Source of the DNA: an uncultured Eubacteriales bacterium
GTDB lineage: Bacteria > Bacillota > Clostridia > Oscillospirales > Oscillospiraceae
NCBI GenBank assembly: GCA_900549475.1
Contig: UROF01000009.1
Coordinates: 1-64,000, forward strand
DNA length: 64,000 nt
Direction: 5' to 3'
Below are positions 33,221 through 41,630 of the stretch, one piece after another (positions within the stretch are counted from its first letter, which is position 1; each line of letters opens with the position of its first letter). A model generated the notes under the pieces. That model was given only the letters and a program-made list of their open reading frames with translations, was not told the origin of the DNA and did not search any database. The translations under genes and the position numbers were made by a program.

Positions 33221-34594
33221 ATGAGCGAGAACAAGATCCCTTACAAAATCTATCTGTCCGAGGACGAGATGCCCAAAGCCTGGTACAATCTCCGGGCCGA
33301 CATGAAGAACAAGCCCGCCCCCCTGCTGAACCCCGCCACGCTCCAGCCTATGACCGCACAGGAGCTGGAGGGCGTGTTCTGCTCCGAGCTGGTGAAGCAG
33401 GAGCTGGACGACACCACCCCCTTCTTCGAGATCCCCCAGGAGATCCGGGATTTCTACAAGATGTACCGTCCCTCTCCCCTGGTCCGGGCCTACTGCCTGG
33501 AGGAGAAGCTCCAGACTCCCGCCAAGATCTACTATAAATTTGAGGGCAACAACACCTCCGGCTCCCACAAGCTCAACAGCGCCATCGCCCAGGCCTACTA
33601 CGCCAAGCACCAGGGCCTCAAGGGCGTCACCACTGAGACCGGCGCCGGCCAGTGGGGCACCGCTCTCTCCATGGCCTGCAGCTACCTGGGCCTGGACTGC
33701 CGGGTGTACATGGTGAAGTGCTCCTACGAGCAGAAGCCCTTCCGCCGGGAGGTCATGCGGACCTACGGCGCCAGCGTCACCCCCTCCCCCTCTGAAACCA
33801 CCGCCGTGGGCCGGAAGATCCTGGCGGAGCATCCCGGCACCACCGGCTCTCTGGGCTGCGCCATCAGCGAGGCGGTGGAGGCAGCCACCTCCACTCCCGG
33901 CTACCGCTATGTGCTGGGCAGCGTGCTCAACCAGGTGGTCCTCCATCAGAGCGTTATCGGCCTGGAGGCAAAGACCGCTCTGGACAAATACGGCGTAAAG
34001 CCCGACATCATCATTGGCTGTGCCGGCGGCGGCAGCAACCTGGGCGGCCTCATCGCTCCCTTCATGGGCGAGAAGCTCCGGGGTGAGGCGGATTACCGTT
34101 TCATCGCCGTGGAGCCCGCCTCCTGCCCCAGCCTCACCCGGGGCAAGTACGCCTATGACTTCTGCGACACCGGCGCTGTGTGCCCGCTGGCCAAGATGTA
34201 CACCCTGGGCTCCGGCTTCATCCCCTCCGCCAACCACGCCGGCGGCTTGCGGTATCACGGCATGAGCACCACCCTTTCCCAGCTCTACCACGATGGCTAT
34301 ATGGAGGCCACCAGCGTAGAGCAGACCAAGGTCTTTGAAGCCGCAGAGGCCTTTGCCCGGGTGGAGGGCATCCTCCCCGCTCCGGAGAGCAGCCACGCCA
34401 TCCGGGTGGCTATTGACGAGGCCCTCAAGTGCAAGGAGACCGGCGAGGAAAAGACGATCCTCTTCGGCCTGACCGGTACCGGCTATTTCGATCTCTATGC
34501 CTACCAGAAATTCAACGACGGCGACATGAGCGACTATATCCCCACCGATGAGGACATTGCCGCCGCCCTCAGCAAGCTGCCCAAAGTGGATTGA
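33221..34594 (+). CDS. trpB: Tryptophan synthase beta-like protein (TrpB2 type)
   Basis: A 457-residue PLP enzyme, longer than ordinary TrpB (about 400), with the N-terminal extension typical of the TrpB2/TIGR01415 group. The PLP lysine is K117 in GSHKLNSA; TETGAGQWG holds the catalytic Glu and GCAGGGSN binds the PLP phosphate. It joins indole and serine to form tryptophan. No trpA or other trp genes are near, so it may use free or scavenged indole. The Trp-type T-box upstream strongly supports a role in tryptophan supply. AAAGGAG at 33206-33212 fixes the ATG. Confidence 0.94.
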   Translation: MSENKIPYKIYLSEDEMPKAWYNLRADMKNKPAPLLNPATLQPMTAQELEGVFCSELVKQELDDTTPFFEIPQEIRDFYKMYRPSPLVRAYCLEEKLQTPAKIYYKFEGNNTSGSHKLNSAIAQAYYAKHQGLKGVTTETGAGQWGTALSMACSYLGLDCRVYMVKCSYEQKPFRREVMRTYGASVTPSPSETTAVGRKILAEHPGTTGSLGCAISEAVEAATSTPGYRYVLGSVLNQVVLHQSVIGLEAKTALDKYGVKPDIIIGCAGGGSNLGGLIAPFMGEKLRGEADYRFIAVEPASCPSLTRGKYAYDFCDTGAVCPLAKMYTLGSGFIPSANHAGGLRYHGMSTTLSQLYHDGYMEATSVEQTKVFEAAEAFARVEGILPAPESSHAIRVAIDEALKCKETGEEKTILFGLTGTGYFDLYAYQKFNDGDMSDYIPTDEDIAAALSKLPKVD

Positions 34595-34615
34595 TTTTTT
34601 ATCTCTCTCATCCTA

Positions 34616-34658
34616 TCTGCGCCGCAGGCCCGCACACGGTCTGCGGCGCAGATCTTTT
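34616..34658 (+). terminator. Terminator after trpB
   Basis: CTGCGCCGCAG pairs with CTGCGGCGCAG across a 13-base loop, followed by ATCTTTT. Confidence 0.75.
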
Positions 34659-34749
34659 ACCATTTTTATTCTTTTTTTCTCTTATTTTTCCTGTGTTGAC
34701 TTTGCCGCTAAAAACTTGAAAAAAACTCGAAATATTATGCGCTTGTCCC

Positions 34750-34778
34750 TTGCAAACGTGACAAAATTGCGGTATAGT
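34750..34778 (+). promoter_or_regulatory. Sigma-A promoter of the His-rich/cooT genes
   Basis: TTGCAA at 34750-34755 and TATAGT at 34773-34778, spacing 17. It is the first promoter of the Wood-Ljungdahl block. Confidence 0.75.
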
Positions 34779-34822
34779 GTACTTGGTTAAATTTATGTCA
34801 ATATTAGCTTGGAGGAGTCTGT

Positions 34823-35110
34823 ATGGAGCACTTTGACCACGAACATCCCACCCACAGCCATGACCACGATCATGAGCACACTCATGACCACGTTCATACC
34901 CACACCCACGGCGGGGAGAACGTCAGCGGAGAACAGGCGGTGGCCCTGCTGCAGTACATGCTCGATCACAATATTCACCACGCCGCTGAGCTCAGCGACC
35001 TGGCCAAGCAGTTTTCCGGTGAGGTGGAGCACCAGCTGCTCCACGCTGTGGAATCCTTTGATCAGGGCAACGGCTATCTCTCCGCCGCTCTGGAGCTGCT
35101 GAAAAAGTAA
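34823..35110 (+). CDS. Small His-rich protein, probable nickel or other metal handling
   Basis: A 95-residue protein whose first 30 residues hold about a dozen histidines alternating with Asp, Glu and Thr (HDHDHEHTHDHVHTHTH); the rest is a helical domain (ALLQYMLDHNIHHAAELSDLAKQF). Similar proteins occur in acetogens near CODH/ACS genes and are sometimes labelled cobalt transporter or metal-binding without proof. Next to cooT and upstream of cooC, it may store or deliver nickel, in the manner of the His-rich CooJ of the coo operon, though the two need not be homologous (inference). RBS GGAGGA at 34811-34816. Confidence 0.8.
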   Translation: MEHFDHEHPTHSHDHDHEHTHDHVHTHTHGGENVSGEQAVALLQYMLDHNIHHAAELSDLAKQFSGEVEHQLLHAVESFDQGNGYLSAALELLKK

Positions 35111-35131
35111 AACCCTAAAGGAGCGTTTCCC

Positions 35132-35320
35132 ATGTGTCTTTCCACTATCTACAAGAACGAAAAGCAGGATGACAATATCCTCTGCCGCTTTGTCGCCAGC
35201 ATCAAGGCTGACGGCGATCAGCTGACCTTTGTGGACGTGATGGGGGCTGTGACCACCATTACCGGCCACCTGGTGTCCGCCGACCTTACCGCCGGCACGG
35301 TGATCGTGGCCGCAGAGTAA
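35132..35320 (+). CDS. cooT: CooT-family nickel-binding protein
   Basis: A 62-residue protein starting MCLSTIYKNEK. The Cys at position 2 and the short all-beta body are the marks of the CooT family; in CooT the N-terminal Cys binds nickel in a dimer. The family assists nickel insertion into carbon monoxide dehydrogenase or related enzymes. It lies 21 bases after the His-rich gene and ahead of metF, cooC and acs genes, which fits the proposed role well. Confidence 0.88.
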   Translation: MCLSTIYKNEKQDDNILCRFVASIKADGDQLTFVDVMGAVTTITGHLVSADLTAGTVIVAAE

Positions 35321-35334
35321 CGGAGGTGCGTCTC

Positions 35335-35556
35335 ATGCGTACGTATGAGCTCTGCTGCGAGATCTTCAATCAGTGCAGCAACAATCAGATGCGGGACGTG
35401 GATTTCCGGGAGGTATCGGTGGAGGACACCGATGCCTATGTCCGGGATCTGGAGCCCCGCGCCTCTATTGAAAAGGAAGAGCTCTCCGACGGTACGGTGA
35501 TCTATCACACCGACACCGCCGGGCTTCTCAAGCGCTACTCCTTTACTCCCATTTGA
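35335..35556 (+). CDS. Small protein of unknown function in the nickel/acs neighbourhood
   Basis: A 73-residue soluble protein, MRTYELCCEIFNQC..., with three Cys in the first 14 residues, an acidic middle, and a C-terminal beta-rich half (SDGTVIYHTDTAGLLKRYSF). I do not recognise the family. GGAGG at 35322-35326 favours ATG 35335 over the GTG at 35326. It follows cooT by 14 bases, so it is part of the same transcript; the Cys cluster makes metal binding possible but unproven. Confidence 0.65.
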   Translation: MRTYELCCEIFNQCSNNQMRDVDFREVSVEDTDAYVRDLEPRASIEKEELSDGTVIYHTDTAGLLKRYSFTPI

Positions 35557-35729
35557 CCTTCGGTCAAATGGGAACCCTGGCCATTTCACTTCCTCGGGCG
35601 GAATGAATCCGCCCTGCGGCAAGGTTTTGCCTTTGGCAAAACACTTGTTACGCCGGACTCCCGGCGATTGACCTTCGGTCAAATGAGAACCCTGGCCATT
35701 TCACTTCCTCGGGCGGAATGAATCCGCCC
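35553..35729 (+). repeat. Array of six short hairpins containing a 62-bp direct repeat
   Basis: A 62-base unit occurs at 35553-35614 and 35668-35729 with one mismatch. Perfect or near-perfect hairpins lie one after another: TTGACC-TTC-GGTCAA (35553-35567 and 35668-35682), GGGCGGA-ATGAA-TCCGCCC (35596-35614 and 35711-35729), GTTTTGCC-TTT-GGCAAAAC (35624-35642) and CGCCGG...CCGGCG (35651-35666). The first hairpin begins inside the last codons of the small gene. It separates the cooT unit from metF. Confidence 0.9.
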
Positions 35730-35824
35730 CCACCCCGGCCTGATCCGCCGGGACTTACTTTGTCGCCCCACAGCGGCGGTGCCGCTTATTCAAATAACCA
35801 TAAAAAAATATGGAGGATCAGACT

Positions 35825-36754
35825 ATGCGCGTTTCTGAAATTTTCGAAGAGAGAGCTGCTTTTTCCTTTGAGGTCTTTCCCCCCAAGACCGATGTGGGCA
35901 TGGAGAAGCTCTGCGGTGAGGGTGGTGTGCTGGAGCAGCTGTACACCCTGAACCCTGACTATATCTCCTGCACCTACGGCGCCGGCGGTACCAACGTCGG
36001 CAAGAACCTGGAGGTTCTGGACAAGATCAAGAAGGACGGCAAGTGCACTCCCGTCACCCACTTCACCTGCATCGGCAACACCAAGGAAGGCATCAAGGAG
36101 CAGCTGCAGAACTATCTGGATCACGGCATCAACCACATGCTGGCTCTGCGCGGCGACCTGCCCTTCGGCTGGACCGGCACCGGCGGCGACCTGCACTATG
36201 CGACCGAGCTGGTGAAGTTTGTCCGCCAGGAGTTCGGTGACAAGTTCTGCATCGCCGTGGCTGGTTCCCCCGAGGGCCACATTGCCTGCCGCAGCCTGGA
36301 GGCCGATATCTCCTTCCTGAAGCAGAAGCAGGACAACGGCGCTGACTACATCATGACTCAGCTGTGCTGGGATATGGATCAGTTCCGCTACTGGCTGGAC
36401 GCCATCCGTGACGCCGGCATCTGGCTGCCTGTGGACGTGGGTATCATGCCCATCCTGGATCAGGCCGCTACCATCAACATGGCTCTCAGCCGCAACGGCT
36501 GCGTCATGCCCCGCGCCCTGTGCGAGATCATCTCCAAGCACTGGATCTTCCCCAACCCCTTCGACAAGGAGCCCTTCGACGCTGCTGCCGCTCAGAAGAA
36601 GGCCGATTTCAAGGAGGCCGGTATCGAGTACACCATCAAGCAGATCGACGAGTACCGCGCCTGCGGCATCGACGGTATCCACCTCTATGCCCTCAACAAG
36701 TACGACGATGTGGCCCGGATCGTCAAGGAGTCCGGCATCATCGATCTCATCTGA
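35825..36754 (+). CDS. metF: Methylenetetrahydrofolate reductase
   Basis: A 309-residue FAD-binding TIM barrel. FSFEVFPPKT near the N-terminus carries the catalytic Glu; CTYGAGGTN, MLALRGDLP and QLCWDMDQF are conserved family segments. It reduces methylene-THF to methyl-THF, the last methyl-branch step of the Wood-Ljungdahl pathway. GGAGG at 35812-35816 favours the ATG at 35825 over that at 35810. No metV (zinc/iron-sulfur partner of acetogen MetF) is adjacent. It heads the metF-cooC-acsD-acsCE gene run. Confidence 0.95.
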   Translation: MRVSEIFEERAAFSFEVFPPKTDVGMEKLCGEGGVLEQLYTLNPDYISCTYGAGGTNVGKNLEVLDKIKKDGKCTPVTHFTCIGNTKEGIKEQLQNYLDHGINHMLALRGDLPFGWTGTGGDLHYATELVKFVRQEFGDKFCIAVAGSPEGHIACRSLEADISFLKQKQDNGADYIMTQLCWDMDQFRYWLDAIRDAGIWLPVDVGIMPILDQAATINMALSRNGCVMPRALCEIISKHWIFPNPFDKEPFDAAAAQKKADFKEAGIEYTIKQIDEYRACGIDGIHLYALNKYDDVARIVKESGIIDLI

Positions 36755-36764
36755 TCAACAGGCC

Positions 36765-36811
36765 GTATCCCCGAGCCGGAGCCCACTGATCCGCCCCGGC
36801 TCGGGGGATAC
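36765..36811 (+). other. Long-stem hairpin between metF and cooC
   Basis: GTATCCCCGAGCCGG (36765-36779) pairs with a near-perfect complement at 36796-36811. No T-run follows, so it is more likely an mRNA processing or stability element than a terminator. Confidence 0.6.
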
Positions 36812-36832
36812 CCCAAAAGGAGAACAACAACT

Positions 36833-37603
36833 ATGGCACAAACTATCGCGCTGGCCGGCAAAGGCGGCGTGGGCAAGACCACGATCTGCGGCATGCTCAT
36901 CGAGTATCTCTGCCAGAAGAAAAATGGTCCTGTCCTGGCCGTGGATGCCGACGCCAATTCCAATCTGAATGAAGTCCTGGGTGTGGAGGTCCACAGCACC
37001 CTGGGAGAGATCCGTGAGGAGATCGCCCAGGCGGAGATGTCGGCCAAAAATCCCATCCCCGCCGGTATGAGCAAGGCGGATTACGCTGAGATGCAGTTCA
37101 GCGACGCTCTCACTGAGGCTGACGACTATGACCTGCTGGTCATGGGCCGTACCCAGGGCAAGGGCTGCTACTGCTTCGTCAACGGTCTGCTCTCCACTCA
37201 GGTGGCCAAGTACGCCCAGAACTACCGCTATATCGTCGTGGACAACGAGGCGGGCCTTGAGCACCTCAGCCGCGGCATCCTGCCCAAGGTGGATACCATC
37301 CTCCTGGTCAGCGACTGCTCCCGCCGCGGCGTGCAGGCCGCCGGCCGCCTCAGCGAGATGATCGACGAGCTGAAGCTGGGCGCCAAGGAGGTCGGCCTCA
37401 TCATCAACCGTGCCCCCGGCGGCCAGCTGAACGATGGCGTCCGGGAGGAGATCGAGAAGTATCACCTCCATCTCATGGGCGTGGTGCCCCACGACGACAC
37501 CGTCTATGAGTACGACGCGGAGGGCAAGCCCAGCGTCACTGTGCCTGCGGACAGCCCCGTCAAGCAGGCGGTCCACCGGATCTTTGACCAGCTGGCCCTC
37601 TGA
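36833..37603 (+). CDS. cooC: CooC-type nickel-insertion ATPase
   Basis: A 256-residue SIMIBI-class ATPase with the deviant Walker A KGGVGKTT at residues 10-17. C112 and C114 form the CxC motif (GCYC) that binds nickel at the dimer interface in CooC. It hydrolyses ATP to load nickel into carbon monoxide dehydrogenase or, as AcsF, acetyl-CoA synthase. Here it sits in the acs genes, 78 bases after metF, and is followed by acsD. Without acsA in view, its client may be AcsB (inference). Confidence 0.93.
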   Translation: MAQTIALAGKGGVGKTTICGMLIEYLCQKKNGPVLAVDADANSNLNEVLGVEVHSTLGEIREEIAQAEMSAKNPIPAGMSKADYAEMQFSDALTEADDYDLLVMGRTQGKGCYCFVNGLLSTQVAKYAQNYRYIVVDNEAGLEHLSRGILPKVDTILLVSDCSRRGVQAAGRLSEMIDELKLGAKEVGLIINRAPGGQLNDGVREEIEKYHLHLMGVVPHDDTVYEYDAEGKPSVTVPADSPVKQAVHRIFDQLAL

Positions 37604-37668
37604 GAGCCTAACAAACTCTTTGCTTTTCATACAGACAAACACAAACATCATGAAGGGAGTATACCAAT

Positions 37669-38607
37669 ATGCCGTTTGTCAAAAAGCCCCAGGTATTCGG
37701 CGCCAAGATCAATGAGCTGACGCTGGGTACCGGCGACAAGGCCGTCACTTTGGGCGGTCAGAACGTCTACAACCTCTATACCTTCGACGCCCCCATTGCC
37801 AATGCCCCCAAGATCGGCATCGATGTTTCCGACGATCCCGAGCAGCCCTGCGAGGGTCTGAAGGAATTCTACGCCGGCTGCGACACCCTGGCCCAGCGGG
37901 CTGCCAAGGCCGCTTCCCTGGAGCACGCGGACTTCGTGTGCATCCGTTTCGATCTGGCTGACCCCAATGGCGCCAACAAGTCCGTTGAGGACTGCGTGGC
38001 CGACGCCAAGGCTGTGGCCGAGGTCGTTGACAAGCCCATCGTGGTGGCCGGCTGCAAGAACGCCGAGAAGGATGCCGACCTCTTCGCCAAGGTGTCTGAG
38101 GCTCTCCAGGGCAAGAACATCCTGGTCCTCTCCGCCAAGGAAGAGAACTACAAGGGCATTGCCGCCGGTGCGGGCCTTGCCTATGGTCAGAAGGTGGGCG
38201 CTGAGTCCGCCGTGGATATCAACCTGGCCAAGCAGCTCAACGTCCTCATCACCCAGATGGGTGTGGATGGTCACAATGTGGCTATGAACGTTGGCTCCGC
38301 TGCCGCCGGCTACGGCTTTGAGTACGTGGTCTCCACTCTGGAGCGCGTAAAGGCCGCCGCCCTCAGCCAGAACGACGCCACCCTCCAGATGCCCATCATC
38401 ACCCCTGTGGGCGTGGAGACCTGGGGTGTGAAGGAAGCTACCGCCCCCGAGAGCGATGTCCCCGAGTGGGGCTGCCAGGAGGAGCGTGGCATCGACATGG
38501 AAGTGGAGACCGCCGCCGCCTGCCTGGCTTACGGCAGCGACGCCGTCATCCTCAAGCACCCCGAATCCATTAAGACCGTTGCGCAGCTGGTTGCTGCGCT
38601 GATGTAA
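37669..38607 (+). CDS. acsD: Corrinoid iron-sulfur protein small subunit (CODH/ACS delta)
   Basis: A 312-residue TIM-barrel protein (VTLGGQNVYNLYTFDAPIAN, FAKVSEALQGKNILVLSAKEENYKG). It is the small subunit of the corrinoid iron-sulfur protein, which carries the methyl group from methyl-THF to acetyl-CoA synthase. Length is normal. It lies directly before the fused large subunit, 14 bases apart, as expected for a 1:1 complex. Confidence 0.96.
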   Translation: MPFVKKPQVFGAKINELTLGTGDKAVTLGGQNVYNLYTFDAPIANAPKIGIDVSDDPEQPCEGLKEFYAGCDTLAQRAAKAASLEHADFVCIRFDLADPNGANKSVEDCVADAKAVAEVVDKPIVVAGCKNAEKDADLFAKVSEALQGKNILVLSAKEENYKGIAAGAGLAYGQKVGAESAVDINLAKQLNVLITQMGVDGHNVAMNVGSAAAGYGFEYVVSTLERVKAAALSQNDATLQMPIITPVGVETWGVKEATAPESDVPEWGCQEERGIDMEVETAAACLAYGSDAVILKHPESIKTVAQLVAALM

Positions 38608-38621
38608 GGAGGGCCCGAACA

Positions 38622-40907
38622 ATGGCATTGAAAGGTCTTGACATCTTTAAGCTTACCCCCAAAACCAACTGCAAGGACTGCGGTAACCCCACCTGCATGG
38701 CCTTCGCCATGAAGGTTGCCTCTGGTGCCCTCCCCATTGAGAAGTGCCCCCACATGTCCGCTGAGGCTCTGTCCACTCTGTCCGAGGCCACTGCACCTCC
38801 GATGAAGACCTTCAAGGTCGGCGAGCTGAGCCTGGGCGGCGAGACCGTCCTCTCCCGTCACGAGAAGACCCTGGTCTCCAAGACGCTGTACGCTGTGGCC
38901 CTGTGCGACTGCATGGACGAGGCCAAGCAGGACGCTGTGATCGCCTCCATCCCCAAGGTGGACTATGAGCGTATCAGCGAGCGGATGTATGTGGAGATGG
39001 TGTTCGTCAACCACAGCGCCGACAAGTCTGCCGATGACTATGTGGCCCTGGTGAACAAGGCCAAGGCTCTGGGCCGTCCCCTGGTCCTCAGCTGCACCGA
39101 TGTGGCTGCCGCCAAGGCTGCCGTTGAGGCTCTCAAGGGTACCGATTTCATCCTGGACGGCGCTGACGCCTCCAACTACGCCGACATGAGCGCTGTGGCC
39201 ACCGAGGCCAAGGTGCTGCTGGGCGTCCGGGGCGCGAACCTGGAAGAGCTCCACGCCACCGTGGAGAAGCTGGAAGCTGCCGGCAACAAGAACCTGATCC
39301 TGGATGTGGGCACCGCCTCCATCAAGGACGCCTATGCCGGCGCTGTTGAGATCCGCCGGGCTGCTCTGAAGGACGGCGACCGTTCCTTCGGCTATCCCTC
39401 CATCGTCAACGTGGCCGCTCTGGCGGGCGGCAATGCCCACCTGGAGGCTGCTCTGCTGAGCCTGTTCACCTGCAAGTACGGCTCCATCGTGGTCTGCTCC
39501 GAGATGACCTACGCCAAGGCTCTGCCTCTCTACGGCCTGCGTCAGAACATCTTCACCGATCCTCAGAAGCCCATGAAGGTGGCCCCCGGCATCTATCCCA
39601 TCAACGGTGCCGACGAGAACAGCCCCTGCTGCCTGACCGTGGACTTCGCTCTGACCTACTTCCTGGTGTCCGGCGAGCTGGAGCGCTCCAAGATGCCTGT
39701 GAACCTGCTGATCACCGACGCCTCCGGTATGTCCGTTCTGACCGCCTGGGCCGCCGGCAAGTTCTCCAGCTCCTCCATCAAGAAGTTCTTCGATGAGTTC
39801 GACATCAACAACAAGATCAAGAGCCGCGCTCTGATCATCCCCGGCAAGGTAGCCGTCATGAAGGGCGAGATCCAGGACAAGCTGCCTGACTGGAGCGTCA
39901 TCGTTGGTACCACTGAGGCTGTCCAGCTGGTGAAGTACCTGCGTGACGAGGAGTGGAAGAAGAGCTACAAGGCTCCCGCTGCCGACGGCGCCCCCGCCGC
40001 TGCTGCCGAGGCCGCTCCCGCCCCCGCTCCCAAGAAGGTCATTCCTGCTCCTCCCATCGTTGTCACCGGCCCCTACAAGCTGGAGGACAAGGAGGTCAAG
40101 TACAAGGGCCACGATCCTGCCAGCAAGCAGTTCGTCACCATCGGCGAGCGGATCCACTGCATCTCCCCCGCTATCCGCAAGGCTATGGAGACCTACGACG
40201 AGGGCCCCATCCTCAAGCGCGCTGCCGAGCAGATCGCTGCCGGTGCTACCTACCTGGATGTGAACATCGGGCCTGCTGAGTCCAACGGTCCCGAGCTGAT
40301 GCAGTGGGCGGTCCAGCTGCTGCAGCAGAACTTCAACAACGTGCCTCTGGCTCTGGATACTGCCAACAAGGCTGCTATCGAGGCCGGTATCAAGGTCTAT
40401 AACCGCACCAACGGCAAGCCCATCGTCAACTCCGCCGATGCCGGCAGCCGTATCGACAACATCAACCTGGCCGCCGCCAACGACGCCATCGTCATCGCCC
40501 TGTGCTCTGCCGATGGTATCGCCAAGGACAACGAGGAGCGCATGATGCACTGCCACAACATGCTCGAGCGCGGCCTGAGCCTGGGCATGGAGTCCGACGA
40601 CCTGTGGTTCGACCCCCTGTTCCTGGTTGTCAAGGGCATGCAGGACAAGCAGATGGACGTGCTCAACGCCATCAAGGCCTTCTCCGACGAGGGCCTCAAG
40701 TCCACCGGTGGTCTGTCCAACAACTCCAACGGTATGCCCAAGCACATCCGTCCCATCATGGACAGCGCCCTGGTGGCTATGTGCATGATGCAGGGTCTGA
40801 CCTCCGCTATCGTCAACCCCTGCGACCTGCGCCTGATGGAGACCATCAAGAGCTGCGACGTCTTCAAGAACCACACCCTGTACGCCGACTCCTACCTGGA
40901 GATTTAA
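38622..40907 (+). CDS. acsC-acsE: Fusion of CFeSP large subunit (AcsC) with methyl-THF:CFeSP methyltransferase (AcsE)
   Basis: A single 761-residue reading frame. Residues 1-60 hold the 4Fe-4S domain with Cys17, Cys20, Cys25 and Cys42; the TIM barrel and cobalamin-binding domain of AcsC continue to about residue 445. An Ala/Pro-rich linker (about 449-476) leads to a complete pterin-binding methyltransferase domain from about 500 (FVTIGERIHCISPAIRKAM, YLDVNIGP, LDTANKAAIEAG, GLSNNSNGMP) to the end. AcsE is normally a separate protein of about 260 residues. The fusion would place methyl donor and corrinoid acceptor on one chain. No stop or frameshift lies between the parts. Confidence 0.95.
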   Translation: MALKGLDIFKLTPKTNCKDCGNPTCMAFAMKVASGALPIEKCPHMSAEALSTLSEATAPPMKTFKVGELSLGGETVLSRHEKTLVSKTLYAVALCDCMDEAKQDAVIASIPKVDYERISERMYVEMVFVNHSADKSADDYVALVNKAKALGRPLVLSCTDVAAAKAAVEALKGTDFILDGADASNYADMSAVATEAKVLLGVRGANLEELHATVEKLEAAGNKNLILDVGTASIKDAYAGAVEIRRAALKDGDRSFGYPSIVNVAALAGGNAHLEAALLSLFTCKYGSIVVCSEMTYAKALPLYGLRQNIFTDPQKPMKVAPGIYPINGADENSPCCLTVDFALTYFLVSGELERSKMPVNLLITDASGMSVLTAWAAGKFSSSSIKKFFDEFDINNKIKSRALIIPGKVAVMKGEIQDKLPDWSVIVGTTEAVQLVKYLRDEEWKKSYKAPAADGAPAAAAEAAPAPAPKKVIPAPPIVVTGPYKLEDKEVKYKGHDPASKQFVTIGERIHCISPAIRKAMETYDEGPILKRAAEQIAAGATYLDVNIGPAESNGPELMQWAVQLLQQNFNNVPLALDTANKAAIEAGIKVYNRTNGKPIVNSADAGSRIDNINLAAANDAIVIALCSADGIAKDNEERMMHCHNMLERGLSLGMESDDLWFDPLFLVVKGMQDKQMDVLNAIKAFSDEGLKSTGGLSNNSNGMPKHIRPIMDSALVAMCMMQGLTSAIVNPCDLRLMETIKSCDVFKNHTLYADSYLEI

Positions 40908-40984
40908 GGCGCTTCGGGCACAAAGCTCTTACCCAACGCAAAAAAGCGGGGGGCAGAGGTTTAAGTCCTCTCCCCCCAACCAAC

Positions 40985-41020
40985 AAGCCGCTGGAATCGT
41001 AGGATTCCAGCGGCTTTCTT
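40985..41020 (+). terminator. Terminator after acsC-acsE
   Basis: AAGCCGCTGGAATC pairs with GATTCCAGCGGCTT, followed by TCTTTA. Confidence 0.85.
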
Positions 41021-41135
41021 TATCTGTGCCTTCCTTCTATTCAAAATCTACTTTTCTAAAAATGTATCCCCAGGTCAACATTTTGCCTCCTTCGATTGTG
41101 TATAAAGCAGAGAGGCAAGAAAGAAGGTGTCCCGG

Positions 41136-41630
41136 ATGGGAAATATTGGGACCGGCGAGGAAATAGCCACCCTCTACCGGCGGCATGTAGGCATGGTCTA
41201 TCAGCTCTGCCTTATGCTGCTGAAAAATGTACCCGATGCAGAAGATGTCACCCAGACTGTCTTTCGCAAGGTGATAGAGTATGGGAAATCCTTTCGTGAT
41301 CCGGAGCACGGAAAGGCCTGGCTCATCGTCACTGCCCGAAACGAGTGTAAGAATCAGCTGAAACACTGGTGGAGGAGAAACCGGGCAAGCGAGGACGCAT
41401 GGGAACATCTGACCTGGGAACAGCCGGAGGATGGAGCGCTTTGGGAGTATATCCTGTCCCTGCCGGAGAAATACCGCATGGTGCTCTATCTCCACTATTA
41501 CCAAGGGTATACTGCCCTGGAAACAGCGGAGATATTAGGAAAAAATCCCTCTACTGTTCGCACCTGGCTTGTTCAGGCCAGACAGAAACTGAAAGAGATT
41601 TTGGAGGTAGAAGAGTATGGACAAGCGTGA
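41136..41630 (+). CDS. ECF-type RNA polymerase sigma factor
   Basis: A 164-residue sigma-70 family protein with region 2 (LYRRHVGMVYQLCLMLL, DAEDVTQTVF) and region 4 (LPEKYRMVLYLHYYQGYTALETAEIL, STVRTWLVQARQKLKEIL). It directs RNA polymerase to a small regulon, held in check by the membrane protein of the next gene, which overlaps it by 14 bases. AAGAAGG at 41121-41127 favours ATG 41136. Base composition is visibly less GC-rich than in the acs genes on either side. Confidence 0.92.
   Translation: MGNIGTGEEIATLYRRHVGMVYQLCLMLLKNVPDAEDVTQTVFRKVIEYGKSFRDPEHGKAWLIVTARNECKNQLKHWWRRNRASEDAWEHLTWEQPEDGALWEYILSLPEKYRMVLYLHYYQGYTALETAEILGKNPSTVRTWLVQARQKLKEILEVEEYGQA

Noticed and set aside
38529..40874. 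781-residue open frame on the minus strand
   Set aside because: It mirrors acsC-acsE; its His/Gln/Gly/Leu-rich, motif-free product is the usual antisense shadow of a GC-rich gene, and there is no ribosome site or promoter.
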